Shown here: positions 26,487 to 34,758 of the stretch, one piece after another | Numbering within the stretch: position 1 is the stretch's first letter | Layout: every line of letters begins with the position of its first letter | DNA from: Slackia equolifaciens | GTDB taxonomy: Bacteria; Actinomycetota; Coriobacteriia; Coriobacteriales; Eggerthellaceae | Direction of reading: 5' to 3' | Length of the DNA stretch: 64,000 nucleotides | Assembly: GCF_003725995.1 (NCBI RefSeq) | Contig: NZ_QIBX01000008.1 | Span: forward strand, 1-64,000 | The notes under the pieces: generated by a model | Seen by the model: the letters and a program-made list of their open reading frames with translations, nothing else | Told to the model about the DNA's origin: nothing | Databases searched by the model: none | Translations under genes and position numbers: made by a program

Positions 26487-26537
26487 ATGATGCGACGCCT
26501 CAACATCCGACGCCGAAGAAAGAGGAGCCTGCTTTAG
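26487..26537 (+). CDS. Arginine-rich leader peptide 2
   Basis: 16 codons: M M R R L N I R R R R K R S L L, then TAG. Seven Arg (five of the last nine) plus one Lys. A GGAAGG ribosome site is upstream. An intrinsic terminator follows (26563-26604) and then binding protein 2. Codons include CGA, CGC, AGA and AGG, some of which may be rare in a GC-rich host. Confidence 0.8.
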   Translation: MMRRLNIRRRRKRSLL

Positions 26538-26562
26538 CCCCGTGCTTGAACACTGTCTCTAG

Positions 26563-26604
26563 CAGCGCTCGTCGTTTCTCAACGTACGGGCGCTGTTCTT
26601 TTCT
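26563..26604 (+). terminator. Attenuator terminator 2
   Basis: CAGCGC (26563-26568) pairs with GCGCTG (26590-26595), with CGT/ACG inside. A TTCTTTTCT run follows. Same position as terminator 1 relative to leader and gene. Confidence 0.75.
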
Positions 26605-26654
26605 GGGGATGAGACAGGGGATGTAAAGGGAATTGCGTAACAGAAAGGAATGCC

Positions 26655-27533
26655 ATGAAAGCCAAAACCTACGCAAGCCACCTATCTAAGTTTCTGCTGT
26701 GCCTGATCGCGGCGCTCTCGCTGTGCGCCGTGGTCGCGCTGGCGGGATGCTCGTCGAACAGCGACACTTCCACCGACACCTCCGCGAACACCGAGGCCGC
26801 CGAGTCCACCGACACCAACACCGCCGCCACCGACGACGGCAGCTACACCCTCGTGGAGGACGGCAAGCTCACCGTGGTCGCCTCCATCGACTTCCCTCCG
26901 TTCGAGAACCTGGTGGACGGCCAGCCCGAGGGCTTCGAGGTTGACTTGATGACCGCCATCGCCGAGCAGATGGGCCTCGAGATCAACTACCTGCCCACCA
27001 TGAAGTTCGACGCGCTGGTGCCCGCCATCGCTGCCGGCGGCACGGCCGACGTATCCGCTGCTGGCATCACCATCACTCCCGACCGCGAGGCCGAGGTCGA
27101 TTTCTCCGATCCAATCATGGACTCCAACCAGTGCATCGTGGTAAAGAAGGGCTCAGACATCACCGGCTCCGCTGATCTGTCCGGTAAGACCATCGGCGGC
27201 CAGAGCGGCACCACCGGCATCGACTGGGCTAAGGAGAATGCGCCCGACGCCGAAATCAAGACCTTCGACGAATACACCGCCGTGTTGGCCGCCCTGCAGT
27301 CCGGCCAGGTGGAGGCCGTGGTTATGGACAAGCCCGTGGCCGATTACTACATCCTTAACGCCTACCAGGATTGCGAGGTTGTTGAGGCCATTCCCACCGG
27401 CGAGCAGTACGGCATCGCCGTGAGCAAGGACAACCCGAACCTGACCGCCGCCATCAACGAGGCGCTCCAGGCGCTCAAGGACAACGGCACCTACGAAGAG
27501 ATTCAGATGAAGTGGTTCGGCACCACCGACTAA
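26655..27533 (+). CDS. Amino-acid ABC transporter substrate-binding lipoprotein 2
   Basis: 292 aa. Lipobox ALAGC, Thr/Asp-rich linker, solute-binding family 3 domain with VVASIDFPPFENLVDGQPEG, AAITITPD-like segment (AAGITITPDREAEVDFSDP) and SGQVEAVVMDKPVA. Close paralogue of 25363-26220, including the shared C-terminal GEQYGIAVSKDNPNLTAAIN. AGAAAGG site. It lies closest to the permease and ATPase genes and probably feeds them; the two binding proteins may differ in ligand or affinity. Confidence 0.88.
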   Translation: MKAKTYASHLSKFLLCLIAALSLCAVVALAGCSSNSDTSTDTSANTEAAESTDTNTAATDDGSYTLVEDGKLTVVASIDFPPFENLVDGQPEGFEVDLMTAIAEQMGLEINYLPTMKFDALVPAIAAGGTADVSAAGITITPDREAEVDFSDPIMDSNQCIVVKKGSDITGSADLSGKTIGGQSGTTGIDWAKENAPDAEIKTFDEYTAVLAALQSGQVEAVVMDKPVADYYILNAYQDCEVVEAIPTGEQYGIAVSKDNPNLTAAINEALQALKDNGTYEEIQMKWFGTTD

Positions 27534-27541
27534 CGCCGTCC

Positions 27542-27606
27542 GGGGAGCCGTGCGACACCGCGCGGCTCCCTACGCTTGGGCGGGAGCATCCCGCACGCTC
27601 CCGCCC
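27542..27606 (+). promoter_or_regulatory. Two tandem GC-rich hairpins between binding protein and permease
   Basis: Hairpin 1 uses GGGAGCCG/CGGCTCCC (27543-27570). Hairpin 2 is a perfect 10-bp stem GGGCGGGAGC/GCTCCCGCCC (27578-27606). No T-tract follows, so these more likely protect the upstream mRNA and lower permease levels than stop transcription. Inference. Confidence 0.5.
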
Positions 27607-27706
27607 CTTGCGCATCCTCGGCATCGGCGCGCACCTGCGGCGCTTCGATGCCGGCGATGCGATTTCAACCGTCGCGTCCAATCCTTCCACCACCGAAAGG
27701 CATGAC

Positions 27707-29077
27707 ATGAACACGTCTATCCCGAAAGCATCCCCGATCGCGCGTCTCGCGCTCGCGATTGCGCTCGTCCTCGGGCTTTTTGCCGCGGGCTCGCTCCTTG
27801 CGCCCCGCCAGGCACAGGCCCTCGAGGTCACGCAGTGCACCGCAGCGCCCAACGAAGACGGCGGCAACCAAATTCTCGGCGGCGCCGAAACGCGCATCAC
27901 CTGGCGCGGCCAGGCAGCCGAGGACGAAAGCGTGACATCCATCGTGCTCACCATGCCCGAAGGCCTGCAGTTCGATGCCGAGGGCGTCAAAGTGACCGGC
28001 CTTGATGACCTTGATCGCGTAGAGCTGAACGCGCAGGTCACCATCCCCGGCGACGGCACCATGCATATCGACTTTCCCGAACCCGCGCCGGCCGGCCTTT
28101 CGTTCCTCGTAGAAACCTACGGCGCCACCTTCCCCGCCGAGGGCGGCACATTCACCGTATCGACCCAGATCACCGATGCCGACGGAACCGTGACCGACCT
28201 GGGGCCGTCGAGCGAGATCCAGGTGGCAGGCCTCAGCAAATCCGAGCAAATTTCCTCGTGGCTCGAAGGCCAGGAATGGGTGCAGGCATGGAATTCCAAC
28301 CGCTTCCTGCACATGTTCTTCGACCCCACGCTCATCGTGACAAGCGTCCCGAGCGTAGCACAGGGCTGGGTTACCGCGCTGGGCATCGTGATCATCGCGT
28401 TCCCGCTTGCCATTGTCGTGGGCTTTCTGCTCGCACTGCTGCGCATGTCCAAGCTTCTTCCGCTGCGCGCCATCGCCTCGTTCTACGTCAACATCGTGCG
28501 CGGCACGCCAATGTTTTTGCAGATCTACATCGCGTTCTTCGGCCTGCCGCTTCTGGGCGTGAACATCGACAATTTCGCACTAGGCTGCATCGTCATGGCG
28601 CTCAATTCATGCGCGTATTTATGCGAGATTTTCCGCGCCGGCATCCAGTCCATCAACAAGGGGCAGTTCGAAGCCGCGCGTTCGCTGGGCATGACGGCGC
28701 CCCAGACCATGCTGAACGTGATCATCCCGCAGGCGTTCCGCAACGTAATCCCCACGATGACCAACGAGCTCATCACGCTGTACAAAGACACCTCGCTGCT
28801 CGCCGCCGTGGGCATCATGGAAACGGTTATGTACGCCAAAACCATCACCGCGGCCACCGGCAACATCACGCCCTATATCGTGGCGGCCCTGTTCTACCTG
28901 GTGGTGACGCTGCCCATGACTGCCATCACGCGCCGCATGGAGACGGGCTCGACCAAGAAAACGTCGGGCAAAAAGGGCAAGCGCTCCGGCAAGCTCTCCG
29001 ATGGAAAAGGCGGCTGGACGCCCGCCACTGACGGCACCTCCACCAAGCTCGAAGTCAAGCAGCCCGACTATTTCTAA
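27707..29077 (+). CDS. Amino-acid ABC transporter permease with N-terminal exported domain
   Basis: 456 aa, about twice the usual 220 aa. A signal-like helix (~10-35, ending AQA) is followed by a ~155-residue extracytoplasmic domain with beta-rich sequence and no cofactor motif. From ~205 the normal HisM/GlnP permease follows: WVTALGIVIIAFPLAIVVGFLLALLRMS, RGTPMFLQIYIAFFGLP, and the EAARSLGMTAPQTM cytoplasmic loop that contacts the ATPase. A Lys/Gly-rich tail ends the protein. The extra domain may dock the binding proteins. AAAGG site before ATG at 27707. Confidence 0.88.
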   Translation: MNTSIPKASPIARLALAIALVLGLFAAGSLLAPRQAQALEVTQCTAAPNEDGGNQILGGAETRITWRGQAAEDESVTSIVLTMPEGLQFDAEGVKVTGLDDLDRVELNAQVTIPGDGTMHIDFPEPAPAGLSFLVETYGATFPAEGGTFTVSTQITDADGTVTDLGPSSEIQVAGLSKSEQISSWLEGQEWVQAWNSNRFLHMFFDPTLIVTSVPSVAQGWVTALGIVIIAFPLAIVVGFLLALLRMSKLLPLRAIASFYVNIVRGTPMFLQIYIAFFGLPLLGVNIDNFALGCIVMALNSCAYLCEIFRAGIQSINKGQFEAARSLGMTAPQTMLNVIIPQAFRNVIPTMTNELITLYKDTSLLAAVGIMETVMYAKTITAATGNITPYIVAALFYLVVTLPMTAITRRMETGSTKKTSGKKGKRSGKLSDGKGGWTPATDGTSTKLEVKQPDYF

Positions 29078-29098
29078 GACTCCAGGAGAGATGACGAT

Positions 29099-29875
29099 AT
29101 GACCACTGAGACCATCAACACTTCAACTCCTGTCGAGGGAGCCGAGCAGCCCATCGTTCGCATCCAGGACCTTCACAAGAGCTTCGGCGGCACCGAGGTG
29201 CTCAAAGGCATCGATCTTGATGTGCATCGCGGCGAAGTGGTAGTTGTTCTGGGGCCATCCGGCTCGGGTAAATCCACTATGCTGCGCTGCATCAACCGCT
29301 TGGAGGAGCCCACCAGCGGGCACATCTGGTTCGAGGACGTAGAGATCACCAATCCCAAGACCAATCTGAACAAGGTGCGCGAGCACGTGGGCATGGTGTT
29401 TCAGAGCTTTAATCTGTTCCCCCATCTCACGGCCAAAGAGAACGTGATGCTCGCTCAGCGCAAGGTGCTCAAGCGATCAAAAGAGGAGGCGGCGAAAGTC
29501 GCCGAGGAGCAGCTTGCGCGCGTGGGGCTGGCCGACCGCATGGACCATCATCCCTCCGAGCTGTCCGGCGGCCAGCAGCAGCGCGTGGCCATTGCCCGCG
29601 CTTTGGCGATGGACCCGCACGTGATGCTGTTTGACGAGGCGACAAGCGCCCTTGACCCCGAGCTGGTGCGCGGCGTTTTGGATGTCATGAAAGAGCTTGC
29701 GCGCGGGGGCATGACCATGATCGTCGTGACCCACGAGATGGGATTCGCCCGCGACGTGGCCGACCGCGTGGTGTTCATGGAAGGCGGCGTGATTGTCGAG
29801 GAAGGAGCGCCTGACCAGGTGTTCGGCAATCCCAAATCCGAACGCACGCGCGCATTCATCGGCGATATTTCGTAA
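29099..29875 (+). CDS. Amino-acid ABC transporter ATP-binding protein
   Basis: 258 aa. Walker [11 protein letters not shown]-loop FQSFNLFP, signature LSGGQQQR, Walker [15 protein letters not shown] and the switch His in THEMGF, all as in HisP/GlnQ-type ATPases. Drives uptake through the permease encoded 22 bp upstream. An AGGAGA site precedes the ATG. Confidence 0.95.
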   Translation: MTTETINTSTPVEGAEQPIVRIQDLHKSFGGTEVLKGIDLDVHRGEVVVVLGPSGSGKSTMLRCINRLEEPTSGHIWFEDVEITNPKTNLNKVREHVGMVFQSFNLFPHLTAKENVMLAQRKVLKRSKEEAAKVAEEQLARVGLADRMDHHPSELSGGQQQRVAIARALAMDPHVMLFDEATSALDPELVRGVLDVMKELARGGMTMIVVTHEMGFARDVADRVVFMEGGVIVEEGAPDQVFGNPKSERTRAFIGDIS

Positions 29876-29952
29876 GGACAGCAGCAGGTTTTTCGCTGAA
29901 GCCGGCAAGCGCCAAATCCTTGTCACCGCGACCGAAGCACGGGGTAGACGCC

Positions 29953-29985
29953 AAAAGAAAAACCGCTAAGTGAATAACTTAGCGG
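29953..29985 (-). terminator. Terminator after tilS
   Basis: On the minus strand CCGCTAAGT pairs with ACTTAGCGG (5-nt loop), followed by TTTTTCTTTT. An outer GGTAGAC/GTCTACC pair extends it. Ends the maf-tilS transcript. Confidence 0.85.
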
Positions 29986-30033
29986 TCTACCTTATAACGG
30001 CGCTGCCCACATACCCAGCATGGGCGAACCGTT

Positions 30034-30064
30034 GGGCATATCCTGCCACAGGACATGCCTTTTG
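30034..30064 (+). terminator. Terminator of the ABC transporter operon
   Basis: GGCATATCCT pairs with AGGACATGCC around a 5-nt loop, then TTTTG. Lies ~160 bp after the ATPase gene. Confidence 0.6.
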
Positions 30065-31150
30065 TCAACGCTTGCGACGGGCGCGGAAGGCTTTCATGGG
30101 CTCTATGCGCAGGCCGTGCTTGTTATAGCTTACGGCCAGGTCACCCTGGATATTTGCCACATACCCCGACTCCCCAAGACCCTTCATGCACGCTTTGATC
30201 GAGGCGCTTTCGACACGCTCGTCGTGTGGCAGCATCATTGAAAGCAGCCTGTCGAGCACGCGCCGAACAAGTGGGCCCTCTTGCTCGCGCAACTCAGGCG
30301 CAAGCAGCACGCCATCGCGAATGGTCGAGCCAAGCGGCGTGGCGAGCGTTACCAAAACCTCGCGTGCCCTTGCGTCCAGCATATCGTCCTCATCGGCAAT
30401 CAGGTTCATCGTGCGGGTGAGCGTTTCCAGCAGCTTGGGGTTGCGCTGTTTTGCGAGCGGGATGATCTCGTGGCGCACGAATGCGCGAAACCGATCGGTG
30501 TCAGCGTTCGTGGCATCTTCTCGCCACAGCTGCCCCGCTTCATCGGAAATCACGCCGTCACGTACTTTGATGTAGGCTCGTAAATCATCACGCCCCTCTT
30601 CGAGAAGCGGTCGGCACACGCGGCAGCCCTCGAGCATCACATCATGCCGCATGGAGCGAAACCCGCCCGGCCCTGTTCCCACGATGGATCGCATATAGAA
30701 GTTCTCCATGCGGTCGTCAGCGGTGTGCGCCGTGAAAACGCGCCCCGCCTCGAAAGGGAACCCCATATGTAGACAGGTGCTCTCCAGCGCTTCGCGCGCC
30801 GCCTTGTATCGCTCGGCCCGTGCGATCGCCTCCATGTTGCCGCCGCTGCGTGCCACGAGTTCTGCGACATCGATGTCGCACATGAAAAGCGGGAATCCCA
30901 GGCCATTGGCCAAATCCGACACAAAGCGGGCGTCGCCGTCGGACGCCTCGCCGCGAAGTTTGTGGTTCACATGCAGCATCGTGACCGCACCCAAGCGCCC
31001 AGCCGCCACCAGGTCGGCGGCCAAATACGCAAGCGCGGTGCTATCCGACCCGCCGCTCACCATGAGCAGCACCGGAGTATCGGCCGTTGCCATGCCGCGC
31101 CCTTCGATAACGCGCGCAACACGCTCCGGCAATGCAAGTCGCTTAGCCAC
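30065..31150 (-). CDS. tilS: tRNA(Ile)-lysidine synthase
   Basis: 361 aa. N-type ATP pyrophosphatase with the P-loop VSGGSDSTAL, the HVNHKLRGEASDGDARFV segment, GGNMEAIARAERYKA, and TAHTADDRMENFYMRS. Makes lysidine at the wobble base of tRNA-Ile(CAU), so it is normally essential. The C-terminal domain is shorter than in E. coli. The start is 3 bp after the maf stop, so they are one operon. Confidence 0.93.
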   Translation of the reverse strand: MAKRLALPERVARVIEGRGMATADTPVLLMVSGGSDSTALAYLAADLVAAGRLGAVTMLHVNHKLRGEASDGDARFVSDLANGLGFPLFMCDIDVAELVARSGGNMEAIARAERYKAAREALESTCLHMGFPFEAGRVFTAHTADDRMENFYMRSIVGTGPGGFRSMRHDVMLEGCRVCRPLLEEGRDDLRAYIKVRDGVISDEAGQLWREDATNADTDRFRAFVRHEIIPLAKQRNPKLLETLTRTMNLIADEDDMLDARAREVLVTLATPLGSTIRDGVLLAPELREQEGPLVRRVLDRLLSMMLPHDERVESASIKACMKGLGESGYVANIQGDLAVSYNKHGLRIEPMKAFRARRKR

Positions 31151-31153
31151 TCC

Positions 31154-31783
31154 CTACATCGCCGCCTCGAAAATCTCGGAGAACTCTTTGAGAAGACGCT
31201 TCACGGGCAGGCCGACTACGTTATCGTAATCGCCCGCGACACCCTTGACCAGCGCGCCGCCTTCGCCCTGGATGCCATACGCCCCCGCCTTGTCCATGGG
31301 CTCGCCCGTCGCCACGTATGCATCGATCTCCTCATCGGAAAGCTCCCTGAAGGTCACGTGGCTCGTTTCGGTGAGCGTACGAAAGCCAAGAGAGACGTTT
31401 TCCTTGTCGGGAGCGGAAATCAGCCACACCGACACACCCGTAATCACCTGGTGAACGCGGCCCGAAAGCTCGCGAAGGATTCGCTTAGCCTCCTCCTCGT
31501 TGGCAGGCTTGCCGTAGATGCGGCCGTTCAGCACCACCATGGTGTCGGCGCCGATAACGGCCGCCGCGCCTACATAGTCAGCGCCCAGAACCTCTTGCAC
31601 CACGGCGCCAGCCTTGCGCTCCGCCAGCTTTTTCGCCGCCTCGTGCGGATCGCGGAGAATGTCGGGCTCCAGCGTCTCGTCCACCTCGGAGGTGCGCACG
31701 GTAAACGGCACGCCCTCGCGCTCGAGCAGCTCCTTGCGGCGTGGGCTGCCGCTTGCCAGAATGATGTCGATTTTTTGGCTCAT
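31154..31783 (-). CDS. maf: Maf-like nucleotide pyrophosphatase
   Basis: 209 aa. The Maf motif SGSPRRKELLE at the N-terminus, then EVDETLEPDI, IGADTMVVLNG, and the GEGGALVKGVAGDYDNVVGLPV C-terminal motif. Hydrolyses non-canonical or canonical NTPs such as dTTP/UTP. The ATG at 31783 has AAGGA; the longer frame to 31906 crosses the cysK terminator. Operon with tilS. Confidence 0.92.
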   Translation of the reverse strand: MSQKIDIILASGSPRRKELLEREGVPFTVRTSEVDETLEPDILRDPHEAAKKLAERKAGAVVQEVLGADYVGAAAVIGADTMVVLNGRIYGKPANEEEAKRILRELSGRVHQVITGVSVWLISAPDKENVSLGFRTLTETSHVTFRELSDEEIDAYVATGEPMDKAGAYGIQGEGGALVKGVAGDYDNVVGLPVKRLLKEFSEIFEAAM

Positions 31784-31862
31784 GAATTCATCCTTGCTTC
31801 CCTGCCGCACCCAAAGCGAGCCGGCGCGGCGCAAATACCTGTTCTTTGACCATAGAATACAC

Positions 31863-31899
31863 AATCGCCCCGCTCGAACAATGCCGAGCGGGGCGATTT
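31863..31899 (-). terminator. Terminator after cysK
   Basis: A 13-bp perfect stem (ATCGCCCCGCTCG/CGAGCGGGGCGAT) with a short T-run on the minus strand, 18 bp after the cysK stop. Confidence 0.8.
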
Positions 31900-31916
31900 G
31901 TCGCAAAGTCTGCGCT

Positions 31917-32885
31917 TTACTCCTGGAACAGCGCGGTGGACAGATAGCGCTCGCCCGTATCCACGGCGAACGTCACGATGTCTTTGCCCTTGGCCTCGGG
32001 GCGCTCTGCCACAAGCTTGCGCACGGCAGCCACGTTCGCGCCGCTGGAAATGCCCACGAGCAGGGCCTCCTGCGTCGCAACCCATCGCGCAGCCTCAAGG
32101 GCTTCCGGCGTGGTGACGCGAATCACGCCGTCGAGCGCCTTCAGGTCCAACGTGTCGGGGATGAAATTAGCCCCGATCCCCTGAATGCCGTGCGGTCCGG
32201 GAGTAAGCTCCTCGCCCGCCAAAGCCTGACCGATAATGGGGCTCTCCGCAGGCTCAACCGCATAGATTGACACATGGTCAGACGACGCGGGCTCGGTCGC
32301 CGCCGTGCCGCCGCCATTGAAGTAATGCGCGGTGCCCGACACCGTGCCGCCGGTACCCGCCGCCGAAACGACGTAATGGGGAGCATGCCCCAATGCCTGC
32401 ATGATCTCGGGGCCGGTGGTCAGCTCATGCGCCGCGGGATTGTCGGGGTTGGTGAACTGGCCCACAATCCAAGCGCCTGGCGTTTCGCGCTCGATGCGCT
32501 CAGCCTCGGCGACGGCGCCCGCCATACCCTTTGCGGCAGGCGTCAGCACGAGCTCGGCGCCATAGGCCGCCAACAGCTTACGGCGTTCGACGCTCATGGA
32601 CTCGGGCATGGTCAAAATCACGCGATACCCACGCGCCGCACCGATCATCGCAATGCCGATTCCGGTGTTTCCGCTGGTAGGCTCCACGAGCACACTCTTG
32701 CCAGGCTCGATTTCGCCACGTGCCTCGGCCGCATCGAGCATATTGCGTGCAGCGCGGTCTTTGATGGAGCCGCCCGGGTTGGCGGCCTCGTACTTCACGT
32801 AGACATTCGCGCCCACCTCCGCCGAAAGCTTCTCTAGCTTGATGAGCGGCGTGGTGCCGATGGCGGCGCTGATTTCTTCGGACAT
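31917..32885 (-). CDS. cysK: Cysteine synthase A
   Basis: 322 aa. O-acetylserine sulfhydrylase of the PLP fold type II: GTTPLIKLEKLSAE, PLP lysine in GGSIKDRAARNM, TSGNTGIG substrate loop, SAAGTGGTVSG phosphate loop, and GISSGANVAA. The ATG at 32885 has AAGGAG; the longer frame lacks family similarity. Single-gene transcript with a structured leader (32900-32970) and a terminator. Confidence 0.94.
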   Translation of the reverse strand: MSEEISAAIGTTPLIKLEKLSAEVGANVYVKYEAANPGGSIKDRAARNMLDAAEARGEIEPGKSVLVEPTSGNTGIGIAMIGAARGYRVILTMPESMSVERRKLLAAYGAELVLTPAAKGMAGAVAEAERIERETPGAWIVGQFTNPDNPAAHELTTGPEIMQALGHAPHYVVSAAGTGGTVSGTAHYFNGGGTAATEPASSDHVSIYAVEPAESPIIGQALAGEELTPGPHGIQGIGANFIPDTLDLKALDGVIRVTTPEALEAARWVATQEALLVGISSGANVAAVRKLVAERPEAKGKDIVTFAVDTGERYLSTALFQE

Positions 32886-32901
32886 GACAATCACTCCTTC
32901 C

Positions 32902-32969
32902 GCGGCGCAGTGCGCGCCGCGTTGGGCGCGGCAAACGAGCGGGCGCAGAGCCGGGCGCGTTTGCCGCGC
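32902..32969 (-). promoter_or_regulatory. Structured 5' leader of cysK
   Basis: Two perfect hairpins: GCGGCGC/GCGCCGC (32902-32920) next to the ribosome site, and an 11-bp stem GCGCGGCAAAC/GTTTGCCGCGC (32926-32969). A TTATAA box lies just upstream at ~32972-32977. The leader would begin at the second hairpin. Not a recognised riboswitch to me. Confidence 0.45.
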
Positions 32970-33123
32970 GCGCTTATAATTCGCGGCCATCATAGCGCTG
33001 GAATGCGGCACTGCACCACACTAAAGTGTGCCATCACATGACCAACAAATAAATGCGACACGTTTTGCATCATATGCACGGAGCGCGAAAACGCTCCTGG
33101 CCTTCCGCGGTAGCCAGACATCC

Positions 33124-34659
33124 CTAGCGATCCATGCGCTCAAACGCCACGATGTTTTCCACGTGGGGCGTATGGGGGAACATGTCCACCGGCTGCATCT
33201 CCGCTATACGGTAGCCGTGCTCCACCAGGTATTGAGCGTCGCGCGCCTGCGTTTGGGGGTTGCAGGAAATGTAGACGATACGCCGCGGTGCCAGCGTGCA
33301 GGCAGCTTTGAGAAAGTCGGGCGTGGAACCCGCACGGGGCGGGTCCATCATCAGCACGTCGAGCGATGCGCCTTGAGCCGCCAGATCGCGCATGTAGGCA
33401 CCGGCATCTGCCGCGACGAATTCCGCCGCCTCCACGCCGTTATGCCGCGCGTTATTGCGGGCATCCGCCACGGCATCGGGACGCTCCTCCACACCAATCA
33501 CTCGCGCCGCGCCGGGTGCGCCGTCTACCCCACGCGCTGCCACCAGGCCTATTGTGCCCGTGCCGCAATAGGCGTCCATAAGGATTTCGCCACCGGTCAG
33601 CGCCGCCATTTGCACCGCGCGACGATACAGCTCCTCCGTCTGCACCACGTTCACCTGGTAGAACGACTTGGAAGAAATGCGAAATGTGAGCCCGCACAGC
33701 TCGTCCAGAATGAAGCCCGGGCCATACAACGTGCGCTCCTTATCGCCCATGATGACGTTGGTCTGGCGCGTATTGACGTTTTGCACCACCGTTGTGATGC
33801 ACGGATGCGCCTTGACCAGCGCCTTCACGAATGCGCGCGACGCCGGAAACTGGTCATCGCGCGTGACGAGCGTGACCATGACCTCGCCTGTGGCATGCGC
33901 CACGCGCACCTGAACGTGGCGAAGAAACCCGGTATCGGCATCTTCGTCATAAGGCGCCACGCCGAACCGCGGCATCATGTTGCGAATCGTGAGGATAATG
34001 CGCTTGGCAATGCGATTTTCGATCAGGCACTCGCTGGAATCAATCACGCGATGCGTGCCCTGTGCATACATTCCGCAAAGAATGCGCCGGCGACGCGCGC
34101 GCTTGTCATACACGCCCACGAAGGGCGAAACCACCTTGTTGCGATAGTGGGTAGGATCGGCCATGCCAATGATTTCGTATACGACGCCTCGGTCGTCGAT
34201 AAGGCCAGCGAACAAGGCCTCCATGCGACGCTGTTTTTCGCGCAGCTGCTGGGGGTAAGGAACGCTTAGCAGCTGGCATCCACCGCACTGACCGTCGATG
34301 GGACAGTAGAGGGCGCCCGGCGCAAGCTCGGCTCGAGGCGCATGCGCATCTAGCGCACCGCCCTGCCTAGCCGAGGCCTTTTTCGCACGCGGGCCTTTCG
34401 AATTGAAGTCCTTCGCTGCCAGCAGCTTTCCAGCCGCACCGTGATACGAAAAGCCGGAGCCTTTGTGGCGCATCGCACCCGAAGAGTCGTGCTCCGCCAG
34501 GCGCTTCGCTTTAACGGCGCCTTTCGAAGCTGCCTGCTTTCCGCGCTTCGCAGGACGCGTGCTGAGTTTGCCGGGGCGCGCAGACGGCTTGCGGCGAGCC
34601 GTGGCTGACCCGCGCACAGACTGGGCATGGTTTTGGTTTTGTCTATTTCCGTTTTTCAT
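33124..34659 (-). CDS. 23S rRNA (uracil-5-)-methyltransferase, TrmA/RlmC/RlmD family
   Basis: 511 aa. Residues 1-~110 are a Lys/Arg/Ala-rich extension, probably RNA-binding. A Cys cluster CPIDGQCGGCQL may bind 4Fe-4S. The methyltransferase part has MDAYCGTGTIGLVAA, DPPRAGSTPDF and the catalytic Cys in YISCNPQTQARDAQYL. Which uracil is modified cannot be read from sequence. The ATG at 34659 lies 6 nt after a TACAAT box and has no ribosome site, suggesting a leaderless mRNA. Confidence 0.88.
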   Translation of the reverse strand: MKNGNRQNQNHAQSVRGSATARRKPSARPGKLSTRPAKRGKQAASKGAVKAKRLAEHDSSGAMRHKGSGFSYHGAAGKLLAAKDFNSKGPRAKKASARQGGALDAHAPRAELAPGALYCPIDGQCGGCQLLSVPYPQQLREKQRRMEALFAGLIDDRGVVYEIIGMADPTHYRNKVVSPFVGVYDKRARRRRILCGMYAQGTHRVIDSSECLIENRIAKRIILTIRNMMPRFGVAPYDEDADTGFLRHVQVRVAHATGEVMVTLVTRDDQFPASRAFVKALVKAHPCITTVVQNVNTRQTNVIMGDKERTLYGPGFILDELCGLTFRISSKSFYQVNVVQTEELYRRAVQMAALTGGEILMDAYCGTGTIGLVAARGVDGAPGAARVIGVEERPDAVADARNNARHNGVEAAEFVAADAGAYMRDLAAQGASLDVLMMDPPRAGSTPDFLKAACTLAPRRIVYISCNPQTQARDAQYLVEHGYRIAEMQPVDMFPHTPHVENIVAFERMDR

Positions 34660-34671
34660 ACGAGAATTGTA
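34660..34671 (-). promoter_or_regulatory. -10 box for a probable leaderless methyltransferase transcript
   Basis: TACAAT on the minus strand (34671-34666), 6 nt, then ATG at 34659. Same spacing as at 9125-9137 and 3149-3161. Confidence 0.5.
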
Positions 34672-34758
34672 CTATGGAGTGCCATCGAGCACCGCAACGC
34701 TCAACGATGACTCCACAAGCGACCACGCCATACCCCAAGCCCAGAAAGGATCGAGCCC

